Shown: positions 54,017 to 64,000 of the stretch, in pieces
How the letters are laid out: each line of letters opens with the position of its first letter
Position numbering within the stretch: the stretch's first letter is position 1
Assembly: GCF_043290135.1 (NCBI RefSeq)
Contig: NC_134705.1
Coordinates: forward strand, 40,762,771-40,826,770
Length of the DNA: 64,000 bases
Reading direction: 5' to 3'
Origin: Rhipicephalus microplus
Lineage: Eukaryota; Arthropoda; Arachnida; Ixodida; Ixodidae
Made by a program: the position numbers and the translations under genes
Notes under the pieces: model-generated
Seen by the model: only the letters and a program-made list of their open reading frames with translations
The model's database searches: none
What the model was told of the DNA's origin: nothing

Positions 54017-57000
54017 TTAAGGGGAGATAGGTTGACATCTCCTGCATCTCCCAAAACTGTTATCTTTACAGAATTTGTTTTTCTTAATGCACGCCATAAC
54101 ATAACCTATAATGCCCTTCTACAAGATTAATTTTCTGCATAGAAAGGTAATGGTGGGATCCACTGCATAAAACGGTTTACATAAGCTACTAAACGTGCAA
54201 CCATCTCAATGCATTGTGTAAACGTGACAACTGCCCACAAAAACAGCCTGTGCACTGTCCCGGTAGAAGTAACTTTTTGTGCTGCAGCCTCTTCTGCTCC
54301 ATGATACCGTTGCCTCCTGTTTGTTCTCTTCATCTGCCCAAACGCACTTGTTGCCATGAAACTGAACTACATGAACTACAACAAATCATAGGATTTTAAA
54401 CAAGCAGGCAGTAAGGGATAAGCGCAGAAGATAAGCAAACTTACAGATGAGAGGCAAGTTTGGTAAATACATGCTGAAAGGTAATTCAAAGATCCCGCAG
54501 TAAGGCCTGCATTCTACTTTCAGATGCGAAACATCCCAGCGAACTGAAATAGTGACAGACAAGCCCACAGACATCTCCCCTTTAATTTGACCATTCTGTA
54601 GATGCAGCTTGTCCAAATGAAATGAAAGGCCTTCTGATATAGCGCAGCTGTCGCTACTGGTTTACATGGCGCCAAAATTAAGCTACATGATGCAGGCACA
54701 TTGTAAAAGCCTGAAATACAGAGCAACACACTGTGGTCAAGCAGTCGACTGATAATGCCCTCAATGAAAGTTTCTAGAAAATGAAATGGAGCGTTGGCAG
54801 CGTGTTCTAACACGCAATTACAAAACGAAAAGTGAAAATGTCAAGCTTTTTCATATAAGAGGGAAGAGGGCAACATCGATGTATACACCACAAAAAGCTT
54901 AAAAATGTAGCTACTGAAATCCTTAAAAGTTGACAAATAGCTTATGAACTGTTCTTTTATGTTAATTTCCACCAAAAGTATCCTAAGATAATAAGTGGTA
55001 CCAACTAGCTCGAACCAGAATTCTACGAGGTTATAAACGTTCAGCCTGGTAAGATAACATTCGAGCCTGTTTCAGGCTCGAATGTTTCAGGCTCGAATTC
55101 TTTTCACAGACTAAAAAATAATTTCCTATACATTTAAAAAATGCATAATGAGTCAATTTTTTAGAAAGCAGAAAAACAGAGCACACAAAGGAATCGGAAA
55201 AGAAGTTAAAGCTTGTAGGCTCTCGGCAACAAAGACGAAAACGAGACAACACAATTTCTGGCGCTTGTGTTGCCTGGTGCTCTTCTCTTGTGTTTCTCTT
55301 GGCATGCCCTGCCTTATTTCACAACTGAATCTTGACCAACTAGTTCAACTTTCTATCAATTTAAAAAAAATCACACTTCTGCATAGCTTGCAAGAAGTTA
55401 AAATTTTGCTACATTTACCCAAGTTGCCCAGCTTGACAATGGTCAAATACGACCTGTTACACTTAATTACTCTCACATTTACCCTGCACCATTTCATTTG
55501 CTAACAGGTTATCAAGAACAGGCAAGTAACACTGACATTATAACCGAAGATGCAATGCACACTTGCTGCAATGTCAGGGATTGTCCCTGGACCAAGTAAG
55601 TGAGCAAATAATGTGGGAAATGTAGTGAGAACATGCGCAATTTATCAGCCAACGCACATATCAAGGCTCAGCCAAATCGCGTGCCATTCCAGAAGCCGGG
55701 TTGCAGGAAAAAAATGCGAGGCGACACAGAAGGTGTCAACATAGCAGTGAAAGTAATGAGATGCAAGCAGTACTGTGCACAAGGGTTATTAAAAAGGTGC
55801 CTGCTGTATGAGGTAGGAGAAATCTTTGGCTCAGATGGGTGTGACCATCACGACATGGGTTATTCTGAACAACTGCCATTGGCTTTTATGACCCATCACA
55901 TATTTATCCACAGATGGTAGTAAAGACTCGGTAGCTTCAACTCGGAACTCGATTTGAATGCAGATTCAGTATCAAATACAGTGAAAATATACATGGCAGG
56001 AATATCTGAATCTTCAATAAGACTGCTGGCTTATTTTTCGCAATGATTTTGAGCAGCTTTTCTATTTAGAGAATGCATGCAGCGATTCCCTTGTCAGCGC
56101 ATCACTCGGATATTTTTCCAAAATATAATGGATATATGCAGCAGTCTTTGTTGATTTACAATCTATTGAGAGCCTTAAACTGTGTCCAATTAATAATTTT
56201 AGAAAAGATGCAAAAAAAACTTAGAGTATGAATGAGCTACATTATCGGGGATGTTTTCATCTCTCTTTGAATTGCAGCTACTACCTGATCTGCTACCTGA
56301 TCACTATTACCATACCACACTGTCTGAGAGTGGACTTGATAGCCTCTTTGAATGGCGCCTTTTCTCGCAGCTCAGTTTCATGCATCTAAGGTATCTAGCA
56401 CAGATATGTTTACAAAAATTGAAAATTTAGGTTTATTAAAAATAATAACTGTGCCTATGAGATACTGAGTTAAGAGATTCACCAGAAACGGGGGCTTGTC
56501 GTGCCAGAGAAGAGCGCAAGAAATAAAACACTGACAATTCCTCATTGTGTGTCAATTTCCCTACATTGTACAAATATAGAAAATTTTCAGAGGGAGCTTT
56601 TGAATTATTCTACTTTTGTATACAACCTAAGCAGGTTTTGCAATGCCCACTAAAGCTATAATGATAACTTTATTCAGAGACATTAATCAGGGACAGAATG
56701 CTGATAGCGCTTTCCCTCGAAACAAGTGTTGATGGAGCTCATATTCTACAGACTTCAAGATACTAGCTGCACACGTGCCAGCGGGAGGCTGGAGACTAGC
56801 ATAAGGTTTGACGAGCATACCAAGACCATCGGCAAATTTGCCAGTAGGCAGCCTTTGACAATTAGTAACCTTGACGTCTCAGTCAAATAAGTACCAAAAA
56901 CAGCAGACAATACAACCATTCTGCTTCCGAGATTATTCCCGCTTCGAGATTATTCCAAAGTTGATTTGCAGGTCAAAAAGAGATGTACAATCCACATTTA

Positions 57001-58553
57001 ACTACTATCAAAAACGAAAGAGTAGGCTGCTGCCACACGTTCCTTGCAATTTTAAAGCTTGATCACATAGAAAACAAGCTGCGAAGACACAATTGCAAAC
57101 TTCGCACTAAGATGTCGAGTCAGATGATAGCAAGCAACACAGCCCCATGACTGCGCGTGTCGCAGGATGTGGAGAATGAACAAAAACAAGCGTGCGAGTG
57201 ATTGGGTGGAGCAGATGTACAAGTAATGCACAGAACAATGTTGTCAAATATGAAATTGGGGCGACATCCTCAACCGATCACTCTCAAAGGCACTATCAGT
57301 TTCACTATGTTGTTTTCAAAACAGCACGCCACTAGGACAGGCTCTGCTGGCTCAACGAATCAGCGTGTGTCGGCAGTGCCGATGACTGAAAGTGGTCGGT
57401 TGAGTACAGCACCCAATGAAGCCACGGAGCCGAAACACTCCAAGGCCTCTGAACTGAGTAGCCATTATTTCCACAGTTGGCGAAGGTTGAAGTGTTTCAC
57501 TGCAACTATGCAAGATACTGTGTACAGTGATGGCAAATGCACTACGCTAGTGCAGAGTCCATAACCTATGTGAACATCGAGGACACATGTTACATACAAC
57601 ACTCAGTAAAGTGGGTGAATGCTTAGCTTGTAGACAGTTTATGCTGGTGTCTTCTCAGGTATAAAATATTGTTTAGAAGGTGATAAGCTGTGCTTTAAAG
57701 CTACAGCTGTCGCAGCGAGTGCTTTTTCTGCGTGGCGTGCATGAAAGAATGCCCAACAAAACACACTGCTGCTGCAGTTGCAAAGGTTCAGCAGTTTTAT
57801 CTCAGCCTATTCATAACTGAAATGAAATCACGAATGACTCAAAATATTTAATCATAATTAAAGTAACAGTTTCTTACTTATTATTTGAAAGTGCCACAAA
57901 TTCTGCGTAAACAACATAAGTTTGTTTTATTTCAGCAATTTTATTTTGTAAAAGTATTTGAGCAAGTATGTCACTGGTTTAATGGGAACAACTGTCCATG
58001 CCTGAATCGCCAATAAGGCTTTTAATATCACAGTAATTATATTGCCTCAAGTTAAGCTTGTTATGTTCGCATTTTCTTGCCACACTGTACTTCTTTCTCA
58101 TTAGGTCACAGTCGTAGTTAAGCCCGTGTATCCGCTTTTCAACCATGGCCCTAAGCACTGTATATGTTTGGAAGTTTGATTTGACTGCAAAGTAAACTTG
58201 ATCACCTCCAAGCTTTTTCTGTAATGTAGCTTAACCTCTGCAAAAGCTGATCATGCCTGCCAAAGTGAAGCATTCAAGCTTCGAACACAGTGTGTGCCCT
58301 TCTCCTGCTCCCATTGTTTTGGCACATGCGAGTCGACAATCTTTGCATCCCTCCTTGCACCAACTGTGGAAACCTGCCTGCCTCACAAGTGTACAATGAG
58401 TGCCAGAAAGTGGTGTGAAAATAATCTTGTGACAGAAGGAAGAAGAAGAAGAAAAAGGGGCCCTCCGAAAGGCTGATATTTTTCATGGGGCGGGCCTTGG
58501 CATTCCAGCATGATCTGCTGTGCAGGAATACAGCATGTAGTAGTAGTACTCAC
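54017..58553. other. Unassigned AT-rich sequence, about 4.5 kb
   Basis: Reading both strands showed no conserved protein motif, tRNA, inverted-repeat element or tandem array that I could support. Direct short repeats such as CAGGCTCGAATG/TTTCAGGCTCGAATT near 55065-55100 are minor. It is presumably Klc intron or intergenic DNA. Confidence 0.3.
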
Positions 58554-58607
58554 AAATTTCTCAGCAACCATCAGTTCGTCGTACGATCCTAGCATAACAC
58601 TGCGCAT
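58554..58607 (-). CDS. Candidate exon of unknown gene, 18 codons
   Basis: The only stop-free frame reads MRSVMLGSYDELMVAEKF between TTTCAG (ending 58608) and GTGAGT (58553-58548). Length and phase (0-0) allow it as an exon. The acceptor has only a weak pyrimidine tract, and I do not recognise the peptide as kinesin light chain or any other family. It could be chance. Confidence 0.2.
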
Positions 58608-59869
58608 CTGAAAGCCACGTTCAGAGGATTATCACACCTGACTGAAAGCAAAGCAGCTCCATCGTGTCCGAGATGCCACCAACAGTCAAAACCCAGTTTC
58701 TTAAAATGGCTATACATACACTACAAGTTCTAACAAAATCGTAAATGCTGCCACATTTTTTTTTCCAAAAGAATGTCCCAAGTGGGCATAATTCTCACTT
58801 ACGAACCCCTCCCCTTTTTTTTTCAAATGCAATACAAATCTATAAATAAGAACTTGTAAAGGAAGCCTCCTGGAGCCCTATGATCAGTGTTAAAGGCCAA
58901 CTCCAGCGATTTTTCGAGGTCAATGATTCTCGATGAAATTTACTGGGTACATTAATTCGCACGTTCGCACCATTCATGCTAAATTATATGCTTGAGAGTT
59001 TCACATTCTTTTCAAATGAATTTTATAAATTGTCTCCAAATGCTCACCTCACTTGGCTGAATTATTGGCAACATTGTGTGTGTGAGGTTGAATTTCGCAA
59101 AGCAACGGAAGTGACTGAATTGAGGTTCCACTGCAGCATCAGCTTGTCTGCTAAGAATCGTGTGTGTCGGGCCGGCGCTTCCTTGGTTGAGTGTGCGATT
59201 TCCTTTGCTGTGTGGGTTGGCATGTGATGGGTGGCAAGTGGTATTGTGTGGAGTGTGGGCCGCATGTTATTCACCGTATATTCACCATAATAGCCACTAA
59301 ACACTCGCAGCTAATGAACACACTTCGTCTCGATAGTAGAGTATTCTATCGAACACTGCTGGCTCACCACAAGTAGGGTACGGCAATATTGTGCCTGCTT
59401 AAGAGTGCATATTTATGAACTTTAATGCACTGAAAAATTTTCCGTAACGAATACCCGGTCCACTGTGACCACGTCTATCTGTATACGGTAAGTTGCGCAT
59501 CGTGGATGATCTACGTACTTGGCTGATAACCGATCATATCATTGTCGTAAAGCATTTCATAAAATTATGCCCTCTTTCCATGATAATATTAAAATGCCTT
59601 AGTCTGGTGACAAACTTCTGCGCGTAACCGTTCTAGCCAATCACCACAGCCACAAATGCCAGACGGCCTGGACAAGTAGTGCCATCTGGCGGTGTTATCC
59701 GCAACCAGGCAAGCAAATACGAAAATCTGTTCTGTTTCATCAAAACGCAACGGTTATGCTTGTTGATCTCCAGATGCATTTGAATTGTAGCTCTTATTGT
59801 TTGACATTGTCTGACAAAGGAGCTTGTGCACGAGCAGTCACAAACATGGTGGGGCAAAGAAGAAGAAGA

Positions 59870-60905
59870 ACACCTTAATTGATATGCACATATGTTAAAG
59901 GTTCAAATGGGCGGATCCCCAAATACAGGGCCTCACTGGCTTCTGCAGCTCGCCGGGCCTGGTCGAGGGTTGCCATGTGGCATCCCAAATGATGGTCGGA
60001 GAGTCGCACCTCCCACGACCAATTTGCGAGTGAGCCTCCCACTAGTGGCGAGGCGGCGCCTGGTGGACACTCCTGACTTGTGCATGTGATGTGTTGAAGT
60101 GTTGTGTGTCTTCACACTAAGGGCATTTGTTTTCGTGTCTGTCGGCATACATCTTGTGTAGTCTTTAAAAGTTAGAGAATGTGTTGGTCTGCAGTCATCA
60201 CCAGCCCCTCGCATGGCCCCTATTGAGCTTGCCGTGGGTTAAAGCATTGGTTCGTCGTCCGTACCTTTCGAATTTTAGAATTTCGCGTGGTGTGCCAAAT
60301 GTAAGGGCTTTCTTTGGGGGAGAGTGCTCCGAGGCTCCGCCTGCCATGTTTCAAGCCAGGCGATCTACTCATTCATTGCCATCCATCCCAGGATGCCTAT
60401 GATGCTGACCGGCAAAACTCCCCACAGGTGTAGGCGACATGCGTCCTGCGAGTCTGTGAGTATATATGCCAATAGTTCATTCACTTCAGCAGCTTGTAGG
60501 GCCAGGGCAATAGCCACGGCTTCGACCGTTGCAATGGATGAGGTGCGTAAGGATGCAGCTGCGACCACGCATTCCCTATTGGTCACCACTGCCGCAAAAG
60601 TGGAGCTAGGTGTTTTCGTGAGCGGGTATTGACTTGCATACGCGAAATATGTGTCTGGGTAGTCCTGCTTCCTTAGCAAAGTTGTCGCCTTGCTCGTCTT
60701 TGTCTTGCAAGGTATGTAGGGTGCATGTTGCAGGGATTGGCATCTACATGTAGTCCCATTCACAGAGCATTAAGTAGAAGTTCAGTCTCATCGCCACAAA
60801 ACAGTTAAGACGCTTTCACTGAGCTATGATCGTGGCTGCGGCGAATTTTTCATAGGTGTTGTGCATTCCTAGCTCGAGTAGGTGTTCCGTGCTGGTGCTT
60901 TCCGG
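59870..60905 (-). pseudogene. Non-LTR ORF2 remnant: RNase H domain
   Basis: The minus-strand frame at 60763-60365 contains ASQYPLTKTPSSTFAAVV, then ATVEAVAIALALQAAEV and LTDSQDACRLHLWG. These align with the first strand, the Glu helix and the TDSQ motif of non-LTR RNase H; the first Asp is changed. The C-terminal side down to about 59870 is decayed and ends in a TTC-rich tail. The upstream RT is absent. Confidence 0.6.
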
Positions 60906-60907
60906 CA

Positions 60908-61110
60908 TGGAGAGAGAGAGAAAGAACATTTATTTACGCATCCGGCGTGCGGGAAGTCACCGGCCACGCAGGGCGCGGGTATTCCCTATCTGAAGACTAT
61001 GGCTAATAGAGTCCTATAGTCCCAGGGCCTAGATCTTGAGGACGTTGTGCTCCGGCTAGGCATTGGATGCTCCTGCTCCTCCGCTCCCATTGTCACCTAC
61101 TCGAGCTAGG
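60908..61110 (-). mobile_element. 3' tail of another non-LTR element
   Basis: On the minus strand the segment ends GCGTAAATAAATGTTCTTTC followed by a CT repeat. This is a typical 3' terminus with a poly(A)-signal-like motif and simple-repeat tail. Only about 200 bp are present. Confidence 0.5.
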
Positions 61111-61494
61111 CGATGTGACCTATCAGCTGAGTGTCTGCACTTCTCCGCTTTTGCAGTATTTGTACTCTGCACTGGCGAAACTGGCATGCCTTGCAGCATT
61201 TCCGGTTCTTTCAAAGTAGCATGCCATATGTAGGCAGTGCATTCAGTTGGGTTTCGGTTTTAGTATTGAGCTTTTTTGCTTATTAAAAATTGTTTGCCAA
61301 TTTGCTGAGCATTTCAGCTATCGGGCATGTGACAAGAGTGTCTCACGAACATAAAAGCATCATTACCCCGACATGGTGAAAAAAAATAGCCGGAGTTGGC
61401 CTTTAAGTAGCAAATGCATGTGTATCAGAGCCATCCAATAAGTTGGAAAGATTGTTATTTGAAGTATTGACACCTAGAGCGGTATCCAGTTTGT

Positions 61495-62188
61495 ACTGTA
61501 TTTTCCGACGTATGTCGTGTTTCTTTTTTTCCAAAATTTTCCCTGGTGAGTCTTGTACAACTGTGGGACTTATGCATCACATCTCCTTTATTGCTTTCAC
61601 GAGTGTAAGAAATTTGGTGCAGTAACATTTTAATAGAAATAATATTACATTTTAACACCGGGACAGATGTCGAGTACAGGCAGCACAGCTATGGTATCGC
61701 AGCGGCGTCGGTGTGGCAAGATTTGACCTATATGTAGCCTACATGATGGACAAGCAGACGTACCACTATGTCTTTTTAAGATACCGTTAAACCCGTGATA
61801 TCGACGCAGATAATAAGAAAAAGGCACATCTGCTTGTCTTTTATTCCTACAAAGTGACACTACGTCTAACTCTGAAATAAAAGTAAAAGCTGTGGCGAAA
61901 CGACGAGTGTGACAAAGTGATGCTGCCGACTGAAGTGGCTCAACCTTCCGATGGTGCATCAGGAAAAGTAATGAATGTTGCCTTTCTGCACCCACAAGAA
62001 GTGTTGATTTAATTTGTTTCTGCTAGAATTTGCGGAGTAATATGAAAATTCAGTGCCCTGAAATCTTAAGTACAGCGTGTAGCGGTAACTCGGTGCGAGT
62101 TATATGCCCATTTTTCATTTGAAACCTGCTAAACGTAGGGGTTGCGACTTATACGAAGGTGCGAGTTATAGATCGGGAAATACTGTAC
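61495..62188. mobile_element. Possible decayed inverted-repeat DNA element
   Basis: The left end TACTGTATTTTCCGACGTAT and the reverse complement of the right end, TACAGTATTTCCCGATCTAT, are imperfect inverted repeats. GTGCGAGTTATA motifs occur twice near the right end. No transposase or clear target duplication was found. Confidence 0.4.
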
Positions 62189-63066
62189 ATGCTCTATACT
62201 ATGACGTTCGCCATCACTCCATGAAAATGGTCGAGGCTTGAGTAATCACCACGAACAGGGGACGTATGTGCTCTGACGAAACACATAGAAGATTATGTCG
62301 CAGCTGGGAATACATCAGAGGCCTGTTACATCTCTCATTGACATGATCCGATATAAATACATAAAAAGTAGAAACTTGTTCGAACTCGGTAAAGAATACA
62401 TTTGAAGGCTTTTTGGCTGTCTTAAATATAAGAACTCGAAAACTTGTGATACATGGTGTCCATACAAGAAGACTAAAGCTACGATGTTCAGCAAAGCATC
62501 AAGTTTGTATCAGCAAGATATCTAACAAGAATGCCAATGTAACATCAAGCAATGTTCGTATATGCTTCAAAGAAGCCTTGCCTGCCAATTAAATGCAAAT
62601 CAAATTATTAAAAAGAATAAGAATTGAATGCTAAACCCAGAGATGTCAATAACATGTTACTTTTATGTGCTCCAAGTTTTTTTTAAACGCTGTTTGGGCA
62701 ACCTTAGAAGCTTCTTTGACATTTTACAGGTACAAACAGTAGCACCAAGGCATGCAACAAGCCTTGAAGACCGTACATCCAAGACATCTGAATGTCTTTG
62801 AATGATCTTCAAGTAAGAAGTGATAATTAATACTTGATTTGCCTAAATTTACTCTGTAATAATGTTTAGCTTAATTTTTAGATGATCACTGACCTAAATC
62901 AGTGGACTCAGCAAATTCCATGAGAGAGAAGAAGGAGAGAAGGGGGGGTGCTACTTTTATTTCATCATCCATAACAAATGCATAAAAGCACCCATAAACG
63001 ATTCCAACTGGCTCCACAATTAGGCCCACATATAAAAGAAAAGTTCGCTATAGAACAAAAATATCC

Positions 63067-63107
<41 letters not shown>

Positions 63108-64000
63108 CATAGCAAAAAACAAACAGCACCACACACTTAAAGCAAGTCCAGATGATGCCAAAAAAGCTCCGGAAATGGAATAAACTAATCTCATGTGCCT
63201 TGCTTTCCAACAAAAACCACGACCATCCGCAATACAGGATCATGACGGGCACCACAAGAAACAAAACAACTGCGATCTGACAGCAAGGAGAAACTCTTCA
63301 ATGCGTCATAATTTCAACAGCACTGCCTCAGCCAATACTGTCAACTACAAACCCTTAGTCATTGTGCCCCGTCATTCATCAAGCATTTATACGTTTGAAA
63401 ATTGTTGTGAGCTGGTGCACCGTCTGAACATAAATAGAAAATGAGAGAATGCTGAAAAAAAAAAAACTGCCAGCAACAGTGTGCCACCTTAGACAATTCC
63501 AACGAAAGGCAAGAGAAAATAGAAGGTGAGAACACCAGCCATTCCAGCACGTTTTAACACTTGCAAGTGAAGCATAGCACAAACTGAGCCTCCCGAGCAG
63601 GCAGCTACACGAAGGGGCACTTGTCATCTAGGGCTATCCTTACTATTTTAAATCAGTTTAAAAACACAAATATGCACATTGTTGCACTGACTCTTTTCCA
63701 GTGCCTAAAATAACGTATTAACATTAATTGAGTGTTAATAACCATCATTTTAAGGAGACAACAGATAAAAACAGACTTGGCAGAAGGTTCTATGATGTTT
63801 GTGAAAAAAAAAGTACAAGTGAATAACTTTAAGCTTCTTTCAAATCCAACAGCAACTAGCAATTTAGAAGATTGTCAAAGTAAATATCTTAATAAGTGAG
63901 AACAAAAACAAATAAGACAATAATAGAGGGAGCAGAAAAAAATCTCCTTGCAGCACTACCAAGCTTAGTGCATTTCGCTTATATGGCAAAAAAACACCTA
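62189..64000. other. Unassigned AT-rich sequence
   Basis: Apart from the TAA microsatellite at 63068-63107, no feature is recognised. Confidence 0.3.
63068..63107. repeat. (TAA)n microsatellite
   Basis: About 13 tandem TAA triplets. The poly-Tyr frame on the minus strand is an artefact. Confidence 0.95.

Larger units (their letters stand above)
58894..61402. mobile_element. TTAA-flanked inverted-repeat element, about 2.5 kb, with nested retroelement pieces
   Basis: The left end AGGCCAACTCCAGCGATTTT and the reverse complement of the right end AGGCCAACTCCGGCTATTTT are inverted repeats with two differences. TTAA borders both sides (58890-58893 and 61403-61406), as for piggyBac-type insertion. 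No transposase was recognised. Non-LTR remnants lie inside, so the element was enlarged by later insertions, or the two ends belong to separate copies. Confidence 0.65.

Noticed and set aside
54017..58553. Further Klc exons upstream
   Set aside because: I looked for the TPR helices and the segment before the serine-rich tail on the minus strand and found nothing I could support.

Overview
This is eukaryotic chromosomal DNA, very probably from a hard tick of the Rhipicephalus type. The reasons are three tRNA-derived SINEs matching the tick Ruka family, several non-LTR, Gypsy and Penelope-like retroelements of the kind that fill tick genomes, long AT-rich non-coding stretches, and a spliced host gene. 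I see no bacterial operon, CRISPR array or rRNA.

The host gene is on the minus strand. Three short exons (48088-48212, 36786-36831, 30438-30518) have good splice sites, mutually compatible phases and a terminal stop. Their peptides match the C-terminal tail of kinesin light chain (Klc): a serine-rich basic segment, then an MKRASS block, then a Ser/Thr-rich end. The TPR part of the gene must lie beyond 64000 or was not recognised. The introns are about 11.3 and 6.3 kb and full of transposons. The 3' UTR probably runs to about 27.5 kb.

Layout by region. 1-4395: a nearly intact I-like non-LTR element whose ORF2 has one in-frame TGA. 4981-11110: a decayed non-LTR element (copy A), split by an LTR-less Gypsy gag-pol piece that is flanked by 119-bp direct repeats and fold-back palindromes. 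11.2-13.6 kb: two Ruka SINEs, a Penelope-like GIY-YIG remnant, and TA tracts with hammerhead-like stem-loop modules. 14.9-17.1 kb: a Gypsy gag fragment and an inverted copy (B) of the 3' half of copy A, sharing its lesions. 17.3-23.95 kb: a satellite of about 34 units of about 197 bp with higher-order structure and a hairpin in each unit. 24.3-26.9 kb: non-LTR remnants. 27.5-48.2 kb: the Klc 3' end. Its last intron holds a CR1/L2-like element broken by two TA-flanked DNA elements and a 72-bp retroposed tail, with a third TA-flanked element abutting its 3' end; its larger intron holds a full-length but dead Gypsy element with both LTRs. 48.2-64 kb: mostly unrecognised AT-rich sequence, with a truncated Ruka, another TA-flanked stem-loop module, two TTAA-flanked inverted-repeat elements and a non-LTR RNase H remnant.

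The signals most worth following are the three same-orientation TA-flanked modules, two with the hammerhead core pattern and different but fully paired stems; the satellite's higher-order organisation; the canonical -1 slippery heptamer at the Gypsy gag stop; and the layered insertion history inside the Klc introns. All family assignments come from reading motifs by eye; no database search was run.
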